Assembly: GCA_963754135.1 (NCBI GenBank)
Contig: CAVWEY010000002.1
Coordinates: 1,116,001-1,180,000 of the forward strand
DNA: 64,000 nucleotides
Reading direction: 5' to 3'
Source: JAJFUI01 sp963754135
GTDB taxonomy: Bacteria; Planctomycetota; Planctomycetia; Pirellulales; Thermoguttaceae
Shown here one piece after another: positions 18,971-29,102 of the stretch. The notes under the pieces were generated by a model. The model was not told the origin of the DNA and did not search any database. It saw only the letters and a list, made by a program, of their open reading frames with translations. Positions within the stretch are counted from its first letter, which is position 1. The number at the start of each line of letters is the position of its first letter. A program made the translations under genes and the position numbers.

Positions 18971-19887
18971 GCGGTAATCTCGATCGTTCGGGCCACGTCC
19001 CGGGCCATCTGGGCCAGCAGCTCCTCGACGGTGGCGAATCGCTTAATGTCCCTTAATCGGGCGAGGAAGTCAACCTCCAGGCGTTGTCCGTAGAGAGTGC
19101 CCTGGAAACCGATCAGATGCGCCTCGGCCTTCAGACCTCCCTCGTCGAAGGTCGGATTCGGTCCCAGGCTGACCGCCGCCGGATGCCAAACGCCCCCGGC
19201 CGTTGCACGGGCGGCGTAAATCCCCTCGCCGGGCAGCAGCGTGTCGATCTGCTCCAGGTTCGCGGTGGGGTAGCCAAGCTGTGCGCCCCGGCCCGCCCCG
19301 CGGACCACCACGCCCCGGATCCGGTACGGCCGGCCCAGCATCGCCCGCGCGTCGTCCAGCCGGCCCCCGGCCACCAACAGCCGAATCCTGGAGCTGGAGA
19401 CGATCTGCCCCTGGATCTCGACCGGCTCGGCCACCGCGAAGGGCATTTCCGCCTCACCGCAGAACCGCCGCAACAGCTCGACGTTGCCCGAGCGGTGGTG
19501 GCCGAAAAAGAAGTTCGGCCCCTCGACCATCGCCCGGGCCGCCAGCCGGCCGCGGACAATGCGGTCGAAGAACTGTCGGGCCTCCAATTCCAGCAGGGCC
19601 TTGTCGGTGGGATAGACCAGCACGGCGTCGGCGCCCAGGGCGGCCAACAGTTCGATTTTCCGCTCGGGCCACAGGAGCGGCTCGGGGGCCGCCTTGGGCC
19701 GCAGGACCCGCGTCGGCGGCGGGTCGAAGGTGAAGACCACGGCCGGCCCGCCCACTGCCGCGGCCATCGCCCGCAGCCGCTCGACCAGCCGCGCGTGCCC
19801 CAGATGCACGCCGTCGAAATTGCCGATCGCCACGGCGCCGCCGCGGAGAGAATCAGGAAACTCGGCGAGGCGATGAAGAAGGATCAT
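18967..19887 (-). CDS. ribF: Bifunctional riboflavin kinase / FAD synthetase
   Basis: 306 residues, full length for the family. The N-terminal nucleotidyltransferase half has IGNFDGVHLGHARLV (about residues 21-35) and the ATP-binding SSSRIR (about 165-170). The C-terminal riboflavin kinase half has GYPTANL (about 207), IYAARA and the GLKAEAHLIGF region. It converts riboflavin to FMN and FAD in the cytoplasm. The overlap with nrnA (ATGA) means the two are made from one message. No clear Shine-Dalgarno site lies ahead of the ATG at 19887. It is probably the first gene of the ribF-nrnA-Rieske-cytochrome b unit. Confidence 0.95.
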   Translation of the reverse strand: MILLHRLAEFPDSLRGGAVAIGNFDGVHLGHARLVERLRAMAAAVGGPAVVFTFDPPPTRVLRPKAAPEPLLWPERKIELLAALGADAVLVYPTDKALLELEARQFFDRIVRGRLAARAMVEGPNFFFGHHRSGNVELLRRFCGEAEMPFAVAEPVEIQGQIVSSSRIRLLVAGGRLDDARAMLGRPYRIRGVVVRGAGRGAQLGYPTANLEQIDTLLPGEGIYAARATAGGVWHPAAVSLGPNPTFDEGGLKAEAHLIGFQGTLYGQRLEVDFLARLRDIKRFATVEELLAQMARDVARTIEITA

Positions 19888-19954
19888 GCGAGAAGAGGCA
19901 GCACGTTGCCCCCCGAGTTATGCCGAAGAGCGTGGTTCATCAATGTTAAAGGGC

Positions 19955-20045
19955 CACGGACTCTCGGCCGCGAAAGACCGCAGAGATCGCAAAGATATCT
20001 CTTGCCTCTTTGTGATCTCTGTGGCCTTTCGCGGCAAGCGGAGAA
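19955..20045. repeat. Inverted repeat of the CGCAGAGATCGCAAAG type
   Basis: Arms around 19958-20000 and 20005-20040 carry GGCCGCGAAAGACCGCAGAG and its approximate complement (CTCTGTGGCCTTTCGCGGC). It sits between the UVR-motif gene and ribF. No gene is present here. Confidence 0.65.
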
Positions 20046-20066
20046 GATGGATGTTTCCCTGCGCCG

Positions 20067-20858
20067 TCACGCCTTCTCCTTCCTTTCCTCGCCAAGTTTG
20101 CGGATTTGATCGCGGAGCCGGGCGGCCTCCTCGAACTCCTCGGCGGCGACCGCGGCATCGAGCTTCTGGCGGAGAATCTGCGCGGCGCTCTTCGGCCGGC
20201 GGGCCGCCGCCCGCTGCTCCTTGCTGAGAATCTCCTCCCGCCAACGCTCGAGGCTCACCAGCTCGACGCACTCCTCGGCCCGGTCGCCCTGATTGTATTC
20301 GTCGAGGAACTCGCGGATGGCCTCGATCCCCGCCTCGATCACCCGCAAGCCCTCGTCGTAGAGCCGTTGCTGGAGCAAGGGAGTGGCCACGGCGCGGCTG
20401 TGCATCATCGCCACGTAGGGCCGCCACTGATCGAACTGGAGCTTGTGCCGGTCGTCGCCGGCGTGGGCCCGCACGAACCCGAACAACCGCAGGTTCCGCG
20501 CGGTGTCGCGGGCGCAAAGCTCGTACAGCTCCAGGTGCCAAAAACTCAGGTAGCGATGGTAATACTGCACCGCCTCGCGCCAAAGCTGGATGCAATCCTC
20601 CTCGCTCAACAGCAGCGGCGCAGCATCGGGATGCGTCTCATCGTGCTCCTGCTGCCGGTGCTCGTAATACTCCAGCCAGGAGTCGAACCCCTCGGGGCGG
20701 AACCCGTCGGGCCGGCCGTCCAGCTCCATTTGCAGGATGCCCAGGTCCACCCGCAATTGGACTTTGCTCCGGCCGTCCTCGCCGGGGATGATCCGCACCA
20801 GCACTTCGTCGGGCTTGAACTGCCACTGGCCGAGGATGCTCGTCAGATCGTTGGACAT
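20067..20858 (-). CDS. UVR-motif (UvrB/UvrC domain) protein, unknown function
   Basis: 263 residues. The only recognisable part is a C-terminal UVR motif (about residues 228-256: LRQKLDAAVAAEEFEEAARL), a helical hairpin used for protein contacts in UvrB, UvrC, McsA and Clp proteins. The first 220 residues are mixed: a beta-rich start (KVQLRVDLGILQMELDGRPDGF) and a helical middle rich in aromatic residues (LWREAVQYYHRYLSFWHLELYEL). No catalytic motif is visible. This architecture is a conserved planctomycete protein; a role in stress or repair is only a guess from the motif. It begins 108 bases downstream of the DUF4912 gene on the same strand. Confidence 0.75.
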   Translation of the reverse strand: MSNDLTSILGQWQFKPDEVLVRIIPGEDGRSKVQLRVDLGILQMELDGRPDGFRPEGFDSWLEYYEHRQQEHDETHPDAAPLLLSEEDCIQLWREAVQYYHRYLSFWHLELYELCARDTARNLRLFGFVRAHAGDDRHKLQFDQWRPYVAMMHSRAVATPLLQQRLYDEGLRVIEAGIEAIREFLDEYNQGDRAEECVELVSLERWREEILSKEQRAAARRPKSAAQILRQKLDAAVAAEEFEEAARLRDQIRKLGEERKEKA

Positions 20859-20904
20859 GCCGGCATTGTACCCAAGGGAAGGGGGAAGGCGGAAGGGGGG
20901 AGAG

Positions 20905-20970
20905 AAGAAGCACGAAGCTCGAAATCCGAAGCCCGAATTCGAATTTCGAGCTTCGGGCTTCGAGCTTCAT
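20905..20970. repeat. Palindromic AT-richer repeat (CGAAATCCGAAGCCCGAATTCG type)
   Basis: Centred on GAATTCGAATTTCGAGCTTC near 20938 with arms that pair over about 30 bases. It is related to the block at 15376-15490. It overlaps the 3' end of nothing and lies between the DUF4912 stop and the UVR start. Confidence 0.65.
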
Positions 20971-22033
20971 TCTCCCCCGTCGTGGCTGACCGGCTCCATC
21001 ACTTTCGTGTTCCGATCGACGGCCAGCACGATGGTCCGCTGCTCGGCGCCGTCGCGGCTGCTGGCCACCATCGGCAGGACGTGGCGGCGGTCGGGCAGGT
21101 TGAAGCGGACGGCGAAGGTGCCGTCGCTCCGCAGCCGCACCGGCTCGCCGCGGAGCGTGACGTGCGCATCGGGATGGGTGGTGCCGTGGACGATAAGTTC
21201 CGTGTCTACCTGGAACTCGAAGCCCGGCCCGTTGGCCGAAGGGCCGGCCGCGCCGGGACCGAACCGCACGGCCGCCGGATCGCCGATCGGCCGCTGGAGC
21301 CGCTCTTCGAGCACCTCGCGCAAGTCACTGTTGGCTTCCGGCTGGCTGTAGCCGCCGCTGAGGGCGAAGATGCGGTCGTAATCCTTGGCCACTTCCGCCC
21401 AATTCCGGTCGAAGGCGTCGCCGACGGTCGCCGGGGGCGTGCTGACGACGTTGCTCCGCGCCAAGCAGTAGAACTTGCCCCCGGCCGCGCGGTAGCCGAT
21501 GTCCAACTGATAACTCTTGGGAGGGTTGTGGACGTCGATGTACCAGTTCTTCACCCCCCCGTGGATTTCCACGTCGCGGATCGGCTGCCGCGTGGAGGTG
21601 GTCGTCCCGTCGCGCAGCACCTCGTAGAGCCGCAGCACCGGCCGCGCCCGTGCCAATACTGCCCCAAGGCGACCTTCGCCCGCTCGATCGCCTTCCGGCT
21701 CAGCTCCCAGTAGGCGTGCAGCCAGTAGGGATCGCGGACCATCACGATCAAGCGGTCTTTCGGCGGAGCACTCCCTTCGGCGACGCTGCGGAAGGTCAAA
21801 TCCTTCCCCTCGGCCAGTTTCGCCTGGATCTGCACCAGGCGCCGGGATGCCCGATCCTGAGAGACCGACGGCTTCTCGCCGTTGGCGGGCCGGCGCCCGT
21901 CGCTCCCGCCGCGCCGGACCAGGGCCTTGACCAACTCGCCCTTCGTCATGGAGTGCCAGCCGCGCACTTTCCTCTTCTTCGCCATCGACGCCAAGTCTCG
22001 AACCGTCCGATTCTTCAAATCTGCTGCAGTCAT
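20967..22033 (-). CDS. DUF4912 protein with Rho-N/SAP-like N-terminus, frameshifted
   Basis: About 355 residues from the ATG at 22033 (preceded by GGAGAAGAGG); a frameshift near 21650 in a GC run joins the two halves. The N-terminus (DLKNRTVRDLASMAKKRKVRGWHSMTKGELVKAL) is a Rho-N/SAP-like helix-turn-helix fold of the kind that binds nucleic acid. A DUF4912 domain follows (DRLIVMVRDPYWLHAYWELS; LRLYEV; EIHGGVKNWYIDV; SYQLDIGYRAAGGKFYCLARSN), with a second beta-rich domain at the end (ITLRGEPVRL-like: HVTLRGEPVRLRSDGTFAVRF). DUF4912 proteins are widespread and of unknown function. Divergently placed from the ATP synthase operon. Confidence 0.75.
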
Positions 22034-22051
22034 CACGACCCTCTTCTCCAC

Positions 22052-22403
22052 GTCCCTGGACCCGCGGCCGTCTGGCCTCTGCGAGCCCCTCGGGTTCAGG
22101 CGTCGTCCGTGACAGGCAGGCCTTTGTCACCGACTCACACGACAGTCCGCGACTGCCGTGGTTCCCTCCCGCGTTGGCAGGCGCTCGACCACTGGTCGGG
22201 CAAAGCGGGCATACTCGATAGTCTTGATTGTAATCAAACTATGTCGAAAACGCAACAATTTTTCTTGGCAGCGCCGGCGACTTGAACCGCCGGCTTCATG
22301 CGTAAACCCTTACAAATGAGTATGTTACCGATGGCAGGCCCCTTCTTGTTGACAGCGGCGAAGCAACCGGCTAGATTAGCCATTTTACCAGCCGATCCAG
22401 ACG
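22052..22403. other. Divergent intergenic region, DUF4912 / atp operon
   Basis: About 350 bases with no gene. It holds the atp promoter described separately (22349-22377) and an AT-rich tract at 22215-22265 (GATTGTAATCAAACTATG), which may serve the minus-strand gene. Confidence 0.5.
22349..22377 (+). promoter_or_regulatory. Sigma-70-type promoter of the ATP synthase operon
   Basis: A perfect -35 box TTGACA (22349-22354), a 17-base spacer and a -10 box TAGATT (22372-22377, 4 of 6 matches). Transcription would start near 22384, about 20 bases before the first ATG. Confidence 0.6.
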
Positions 22404-22658
22404 ATGGAGCCCTCCCACGTGCCGAAACAGCACAACCAGCCCCCACCATTGGTGGCGGCCTTGCAGTGGACTTCCAGGATCACCACGATCGCGCTCGAAA
22501 TGGCCGCTCCCGGGCTGATTGGGTATTGGCTTGATCGGCGGCTGGGCAGCGGCATGGTACTACTCGTGCTGGGGGTGGTTATTGGCTTCGTCACCGGAAT
22601 AATGAGTTTGGTAAAGTTGGCGCAACAGCCGCCACCCGATGGCCGACACAACCAGTAA
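22404..22658 (+). CDS. atpZ: AtpZ/AtpI-like small membrane subunit of ATP synthase
   Basis: 84 residues with two membrane helices (ITTIALEMAAPGLIGYWLD and MVLLVLGVVIGFVTGIMSLV) separated by RRLGSG. This matches the AtpZ-type F0F1 assembly proteins that precede atpB in many operons; they help build the c-ring and may carry Mg2+ or Ca2+. It is the first gene behind the promoter, with a very short leader, and its stop overlaps the next start by 20 bases. Confidence 0.8.
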   Translation: MEPSHVPKQHNQPPPLVAALQWTSRITTIALEMAAPGLIGYWLDRRLGSGMVLLVLGVVIGFVTGIMSLVKLAQQPPPDGRHNQ

Positions 22659-23115
22659 CGGGCACATGACTACTTGGCTCGGCAACCTTCGGAACCGAGG
22701 CGTCGCGGCGCGGGGGGCGATCCTGGCCATCGTGGCGGCGGCGGCGCTGGCGATGGTGGCGCCCGTCGCTTGGCGGCTGGGGGGGGCGGCGGGCGTGGCA
22801 GCCGCAACGCTGGCCGCCTCTCTGTGCCTGGCCGGCGCCGTCTTGGCGCTGCTGGCCGGCCACCGGCTGCGGGAGCCACGCCAGGCCGGGACCGCACTGC
22901 TGGCCGCCATGGCCGCCCGCACCGGCATCCCGCTGGCCGCCGCACTGGTGATCCACCTGCGGGGCGGTCTACTCGCCGACGCCGGGTTATTGTATTATCT
23001 CCTGGTGTTCTATCCCGTGACATTGACGGCGGAAACCCTCCTGTCGCTTCCGCCCAGCCGGGCCGGACACCCCGCCAACGCCGTGGCTGACACAAAGTCA
23101 AACAATGGATATTGA
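22639..23115 (+). CDS. atpI: ATP synthase subunit I-like membrane protein
   Basis: 158 residues with four hydrophobic helices (AAILAIVAAAALAMVAPVAW region, AGVAAATLAASLCLAGAVLA, GTALLAAMAARTGIPLAAAL, LYYLLVFYPVTLTAETLL). Size, topology and place between atpZ and atpB fit the poorly conserved ATP synthase I family, which assists F0 assembly. Sequence similarity alone would be weak. The start is uncertain: the ATG at 22639 overlaps atpZ, while one at 22666 (MTTWLGN) is also possible; no strong ribosome site marks either. It overlaps atpB by 11 bases. Confidence 0.65.
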   Translation: MADTTSNGHMTTWLGNLRNRGVAARGAILAIVAAAALAMVAPVAWRLGGAAGVAAATLAASLCLAGAVLALLAGHRLREPRQAGTALLAAMAARTGIPLAAALVIHLRGGLLADAGLLYYLLVFYPVTLTAETLLSLPPSRAGHPANAVADTKSNNGY

Positions 23116-23911
23116 CCCCCTCAAACTGGCCGAGCACGCTAAAGACTCAACGGCGTTCGATCTGCCGTTTGGCGTCGAATTGCCGTTGCCGAACCTTTGG
23201 GGCTTCCAAGTCACCAAATTCATGGTCCTCGAGGTACTCGTGGCGCTGCTGTTGGTGGCAACCTTCGTGCCGCTGGCACACCGGCTGCGGGACGGCAAGC
23301 CCCCTAGGGGACGCCGGGACAACTTGCTCGACCTGATGATTCTGTTCATCCGCAACGAGATGGCCTGGCCGGCGTTCGGCCGCCGTGAGGCCGCCCGCTT
23401 CCTGCCGCTGATCCTGACCTTCTTCTTCTTCATCCTTTTGTGTAATCTGATGGGCCTGTTGCCCTGGCTCGGATCGCCGACCGCTTCGATCAACGTGACC
23501 GCTCCGTTGGCCGCCGTGGCGCTGTTGGTGGGCATTGGAGCGGGGATCCGCAAGGCCGGCCCCATCGGCTTCTGGCTGGGATTCTGCCCGCCCATGGACC
23601 TTCCGCCCCTGTTGCGGGCCATGCTCGTGCCGCTCGTGCTGGGACTGGAGATCACCGGGATGTTGATCCGGTACACGGTCTTGGCGGTGCGATTGTTGGC
23701 CAACATGTTCGGCGGTCATCTCGTGTTGGCCATGATGCTGGGCTTCATTCCGGCAATGGTCGGTTCGCTGTTGTGGTACGGCGTGACGCCAGCGGCGGTG
23801 TTCGGCGGCACGGCCATCAGCCTGCTGGAGTTGCTCGTGGCGTTCTTGCAGGCCTATATTTTCGCGTTTCTTGCGGCTTTGTTCATCGGCATGGCCGTTC
23901 ATCAACACTAG
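23105..23911 (+). CDS. atpB: ATP synthase F0 subunit a
   Basis: 268 residues, five or six membrane helices. The proton-channel helix carries the essential Arg in VRLLANMFGGHLVLAMML (about residue 198), and the preceding segment reads GLEITGMLIRYTVLA. An early FFFFILLCNLMGLLPW motif is also typical. It forms the stator channel against the c-ring in the membrane. The start at 23105 overlaps the atpI end; the coupling argues that this is the true start. Confidence 0.95.
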   Translation: MDIDPLKLAEHAKDSTAFDLPFGVELPLPNLWGFQVTKFMVLEVLVALLLVATFVPLAHRLRDGKPPRGRRDNLLDLMILFIRNEMAWPAFGRREAARFLPLILTFFFFILLCNLMGLLPWLGSPTASINVTAPLAAVALLVGIGAGIRKAGPIGFWLGFCPPMDLPPLLRAMLVPLVLGLEITGMLIRYTVLAVRLLANMFGGHLVLAMMLGFIPAMVGSLLWYGVTPAAVFGGTAISLLELLVAFLQAYIFAFLAALFIGMAVHQH

Positions 23912-23932
23912 GAAAGCAAGGAGACTCCTTCC

Positions 23933-24289
23933 GTGAATCGCTTGTCCAGAATTGTGGTATTGTCCGTCGTGGCGTTGGGGTCCGTCGGCGCGCCGGCGTT
24001 GGCTTTCGCGGCCGGAGAACCGGCGGAAAAACAGGCGGCCGAGGCCAAGACGCAGGCCGCGTCGCCGGTCCCGGGCGGCACCTGGACCGTCCTAGCCGGT
24101 GGCGCCTTCGGCGCCGGCCTGGTGCTGGTCGGCGCCGGCTACGGCATCGGCAAGATCGGCTCCTCCGCCGTCGAGAGCATCGCCCGCCAGCCCGAGGTCG
24201 CCGGCAGCATCCAGACGGCCATGATCATCACCGCCGCCATGATCGAAGGCGTTACCTTGTTCGCGCTCGTGGTGTGCATGATCAAGTAA
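23933..24289 (+). CDS. atpE: ATP synthase F0 subunit c with N-terminal signal extension
   Basis: 118 residues from a GTG at 23933, preceded by AAGGAG. Family members usually have 70-90 residues; here the first 45 form a signal peptide (IVVLSVVALGSVGAPALAFA) plus an Ala/Glu/Lys linker. The two c-ring helices follow: GGAFGAGLVLVGAGYGIGKIG with the polar loop ARQPE, and IITAAMIEGVTLFALVVCMI with the ion-binding Glu. The Gln/Ser partners of sodium-type rings are not seen, so protons are the likely ion. Signal-bearing c subunits are known in some planctomycetes and other phyla. Confidence 0.93.
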   Translation: MNRLSRIVVLSVVALGSVGAPALAFAAGEPAEKQAAEAKTQAASPVPGGTWTVLAGGAFGAGLVLVGAGYGIGKIGSSAVESIARQPEVAGSIQTAMIITAAMIEGVTLFALVVCMIK

Positions 24290-24312
24290 CCATCGGCGAA
24301 GGTGGCCGTATC

Positions 24313-24924
24313 ATGTCGATCTCCGTTCCCGTTCGTCTGCTGGTGCTGGCGATTGGCGCGGCGGCCTCGCCCGCGTTGGCCGCCGAGCCGGAGCCGGCCG
24401 GCAGCAGCAGCCTCAACCCGCTTGACCCCTCGGCCTGGCAGAGCGATCTCGCCATCTGGACCGCCGTGGTCTTCCTTTGCCTGTTGGCGATCCTCTGGAA
24501 GTTCGCCTGGAAGCCGATCGCCCAAGGGCTCGACAAGCGCGAAAGCGGCATCGCCGACCAGATCGCCCAGGCCGAGGCTGCCAACCAGCAGGCCAAGGAG
24601 CTTCTGGCCGAGCACCAGCGGAAGCTCGCCGCCGCCGGGGACGAGGTCCGCGGCATCCTCGGCCAGGGCCGCCGCCAGGCCGAGCAACTCGGCCGCGAGT
24701 TGCTCGACAAGGCGAAGCACGAGGCCAAGGCGGAGCACCAGCGGGCCCTGCGGGAGATCGACGCCGCGACGGACGCCGCCATGGGGAAGCTGGCCGACCA
24801 GGGCGCCGCCTTGGCCGTCGAACTGGCCGGCAAGATCGTCCACGCCAAACTCAATCCCCGCAACCACGCCCAACTGATCCAACAGGCCGTGGCGGGGTTC
24901 GTGCGGGAAAAGGCTGAAAAATGA
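24313..24924 (+). CDS. atpF: ATP synthase F0 subunit b with signal peptide
   Basis: 203 residues from the ATG at 24313. A signal peptide (VRLLVLAIGAAASPALA) precedes the single membrane anchor (LAIWTAVVFLCLLAILWKFAW) and the long charged coiled coil (EAANQQAKELLAEHQRKLAAA ...), which forms the outer stalk. The C-terminal segment GAALAVELAGKIVHAKLN is the usual delta-binding end. Open frame further upstream runs through atpB/atpE in another frame and is a shadow. The next gene starts 144 bases later after a direct-repeat-rich spacer (GATATGAGAGA type). Confidence 0.93.
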   Translation: MSISVPVRLLVLAIGAAASPALAAEPEPAGSSSLNPLDPSAWQSDLAIWTAVVFLCLLAILWKFAWKPIAQGLDKRESGIADQIAQAEAANQQAKELLAEHQRKLAAAGDEVRGILGQGRRQAEQLGRELLDKAKHEAKAEHQRALREIDAATDAAMGKLADQGAALAVELAGKIVHAKLNPRNHAQLIQQAVAGFVREKAEK

Positions 24925-25678
24925 GAGATATGAGAGACAATGGGACTAGATGAGAGATATGACACGTCGTGATGGGAAGTGGGAGATGTGAGCCGTGCCT
25001 TGATTTCATATCTCCTATTCGTCCCCTATCTCCCATCCTGTTGCGGCCCCTAAGTTTGTTTGCCGATTATGGCCGACTCGACTGACATATCCGCCCGCGA
25101 TGCCCGCACCGCCGCCCAAATGGAAGGCGAGGTGGGCGCCGAACACGTTGCCGGCGTTTATGCCAAGGGCCTGCTCGCCGCCACCGAGGTGGCCGGCCAG
25201 ACCGCCGCCGTCATCGAGGAGTTCGACGCCCTGATGGCCGAAGTTGTCGGCCACTTCCCCAAGTTCCGAGCCGTATTGGACTCGGTCCTCGTCTTGCCGG
25301 AGGAGAAAGAGGCGCTGCTGAACCGGGTGTTCGGCGGCCGCGTCTCGCCGACGATGGTCAATTTCCTCAAGGTCGTCGCCCGGCACGGACGCCTCGACTG
25401 CCTGCCGGCCATCCACCACCAAACGCACGTCTTCTACGACCGCCTGCGGAACCGCATCCCCGTCACGCTGACCACCGCCGTGCCGGCCAGCCCCGACATG
25501 ATCCGCCAAATCGTCGACGACCTCCGCACGAAGCTCGGCGGCGAGCCGGTCCTCGACCAGCAGACCGATCCCGCGCTGATCGGCGGGGCGGTCCTCCGCG
25601 TCGGCGACACCATCTACGACGGCTCGATCGCCAACCAATTGCAGAACCTCCGCCAGCACATTCACCAGAGCACCGCCC

Positions 25679-27208
<1,530 letters not shown>

Positions 27209-27237
27209 CCGCTTGCGGCTTTGCAATGTGAATTGAC

Positions 27238-27320
27238 AATTGCAAAATGCAAATTGCAAATTGCAAAATGAAGAACGCAAAATGCGATACGTGAAGTGCG
27301 ATACGTGAAATGCGAATCGG
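27238..27320. repeat. AT-rich short repeats (AAATTGCAAATTGCAAAATG type)
   Basis: Degenerate direct repeats of 9-11 bases (AAAATGC/AAATTGC, then GATACGTGAA). Part of the block matches the inverted repeats that flank the four-helix-bundle gene at 29103 and 29541. Confidence 0.7.
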
Positions 27321-27371
27321 CGATTGTGTGTTTCACAGGGTCGTTTACGACCCTTTCCGCTTGAGCGGTAT

Positions 27372-27590
27372 TAGGCCCGACGTTCACGTCGGGTTGGGGA
27401 GGTTACGATCATTGGTGTCGAGTTGTCAGGCCCGTTCACGGGCCTCCTGCTGTGCCGACAAGCAAGACGCCCGTGAACGGGCGTGACAAACCACGAAGCA
27501 AACAACGAAACAACGTGCCGCGATGGCCAACCCGACGTGAACGTCGGGCCTAACACCGCCTGCGGCGGAAACGCCCGTGAACGGGCGTAA
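27372..27590. repeat. Nested palindromic repeats (family F) between atpA and accessory ORF
   Basis: Outer arms 27372-27397 and 27527-27552 carry GGCCCGACGTTCACGTCGGG and its complement. Inside and beside them are smaller palindromes built on GCCCGTGAACGGGC (27430-27450, 27468-27486, 27569-27590). No gene lies in 27209-27657. Confidence 0.8.
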
Positions 27591-27657
27591 ACAATGTTTT
27601 CGCAGAATCCCCAGTTGTAGGACCAGTTGTATTGCGAGAGAGCCAAGGGAGCCGCCA

Positions 27658-28078
27658 ATGACAACCGCTGTTCTGTCTTTTCTCGGGGTGGTCATCGGTG
27701 CATCGCTTCAGTACATTTTCACACGCTATCTTGAGAATCTTCGGCATCACCGGAATCTGCGAACTGAAGCATACATGGACTACCTAAAGTGTGTTTGCGA
27801 ACATGCTAATCTGCGTGGCCACCTACAAACTCCGGAGGTGGCTAAACTCTTTTCCAAGACCGCCGACGCCAAGGCCCGAGTCTGTCTTTACGGCTCAACG
27901 AAAGCAATTCGGAGGTTCGCCGTTTTGAGAGGCTTGGTGCTTCTATGAATACCGAAGACCAGCGGCAGGCGTTTCTTGAAATGGTATCATCAATGCGTGA
28001 CGATTCAGGCAGCGAATCTGGAGCGAGCCTTGACGACTTGGAAATAGTCTTGATGGGGAAGCATGATGCTGCGACATA
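27658..28078 (+). CDS. Accessory small membrane protein inside the atp operon, frameshifted
   Basis: About 140 residues when an apparent frameshift near 27900 is repaired; the second part (RRFERLGASMNTEDQRQAF ... GKHDAAT) ends at a TAG at 28076-28078. One N-terminal membrane helix (VLSFLGVVIGASLQYIFTRYL) precedes a charged, helical cytosolic part. Base composition is clearly lower in GC than in the atp genes. I do not recognise the family. The organisation (single helix plus about 110 soluble residues) resembles many orphan accessory proteins. It sits in a 937-base insertion between atpA and atpG and is surrounded by palindromic repeats; there is no reason to link it to ATP synthesis. Confidence 0.55.
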
Positions 28079-28145
28079 GCGACCCAGAGAACATGGTGCC
28101 ATCGACCGGGACGACGACAGAGTTCTCAGCCCATAATCAACAATC

Positions 28146-29096
28146 ATGGCCAAAGCCCGCGCACTAGACCGACGCCGGAAATCCATCCGCAACATCCGCA
28201 AGATCACGCGGACGATGGAACTGATCTCGACTGCGCGGTTCAAGCGGGCGATGGACCGGGCCAGCGCCGCCACGGGCTACGCCCGGCGGATGACCGCCCT
28301 GGTGGGCCATCTGGCCACGAGCGGCCTGGAGGTCACGCATCCCCTGCTGGAGCCGCGGCCTGAGCCAAGACGGGCGATCCTCCTGGTGCTGGCGGCCAAC
28401 CGCGGCCTTTGCGCCGGCTACAACTCCAGCGTGTTAAGGCTGGCTTACGCCCGATATGAAGAACTCCGCGACTTCGTGCCGGACGTGCGGCTGGAGGTGG
28501 CCGGCAAGCGGGGCATCTCCGCTTTCCGCTTCCGCAAGATCAAAGTGGACGAGGCGTTTACCCATTTCGAGGACAAACCCACCTTCGCCGAAGTCGACGT
28601 GCTGGCCAGCCGCTACCTTGCGGATTTCACGGCTGGCGAGGAGCGCGCGACCGCCGGTCGCGGCTTTATGTTGGACCGGCTCGACGTGGCCTACACCCGC
28701 TTCGAGAGCGCCAGCCGCCAACAAGCGGTGGTGGAGACGATGCTGCCGCTGGCCGGCCTGGCCGGCGAAAACGTATCCGGCACACTCCGTGTGCCGGACG
28801 AGCGGCACGCGGAGCGTGCCGGATACGATGTGGGCCCGCAATACGAGTTCTTGCCTTCGGCCGCCAGCATCCTGGACGAAGTGGTGCCGATGAGTTTCAA
28901 GGTGCGGCTGTTCAAGTGTCTTCTCGACGCCGCGGTGAGCGAGCAGATCGCCCGGATGATCGCCATGAAAGCCGCCACGGAGAACGCCGACCAGATGATT
29001 TCGCATCTTTCGATGGCCTACAACCGCGCCCGGCAAGGGCAGATCACCAGCGAGTTGTTGGAGGTCATCGGCGGAGCGGAGGCGCTCAATGAGTGA
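28146..29096 (+). CDS. atpG: ATP synthase F1 subunit gamma with in-frame palindrome insertion
   Basis: 316 residues, against a usual 285-300. The N-terminal helix (ALDRRRKSIRNIRKITRTMELI) and C-terminal helix (MKAATENADQMISHLSMAYNRARQGQITSELLEVIGGAEAL) of the central shaft are canonical, as is LVLAANRGLCAGYNSSVLR. Residues about 213-232 (VSGTLRVPDERHAERAGYDV) are encoded by an inverted repeat (28777-28828) not found in other gamma subunits and related to the intergenic repeat at 31455-31535. The insertion lies in the variable Rossmann-domain region, not in the coiled coil, so function is probably kept. Confidence 0.95.
   Translation: MAKARALDRRRKSIRNIRKITRTMELISTARFKRAMDRASAATGYARRMTALVGHLATSGLEVTHPLLEPRPEPRRAILLVLAANRGLCAGYNSSVLRLAYARYEELRDFVPDVRLEVAGKRGISAFRFRKIKVDEAFTHFEDKPTFAEVDVLASRYLADFTAGEERATAGRGFMLDRLDVAYTRFESASRQQAVVETMLPLAGLAGENVSGTLRVPDERHAERAGYDVGPQYEFLPSAASILDEVVPMSFKVRLFKCLLDAAVSEQIARMIAMKAATENADQMISHLSMAYNRARQGQITSELLEVIGGAEALNE
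28777..28828. repeat. Palindromic repeat (family C) inside atpG
   Basis: Arms TCCGGCACACTCCGTGTGCC and GGCACGCGGAGCGTGCCGGA, inverted about a 6-base centre. The core CACGCGGAGCGTG recurs at 31512-31535. It is read in frame. Confidence 0.8.
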
Positions 29097-29102
29097 TTGT
29101 AA

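Noticed and set aside
22052..22403. Riboswitch ahead of the atp operon
   Set aside because: The leader is only about 20 bases from the predicted start site, too short for a riboswitch.
23933..24289. Sodium-specific c-ring
   Set aside because: The Glu is present, but the Gln and Ser/Thr partners of sodium sites are not in the expected places.
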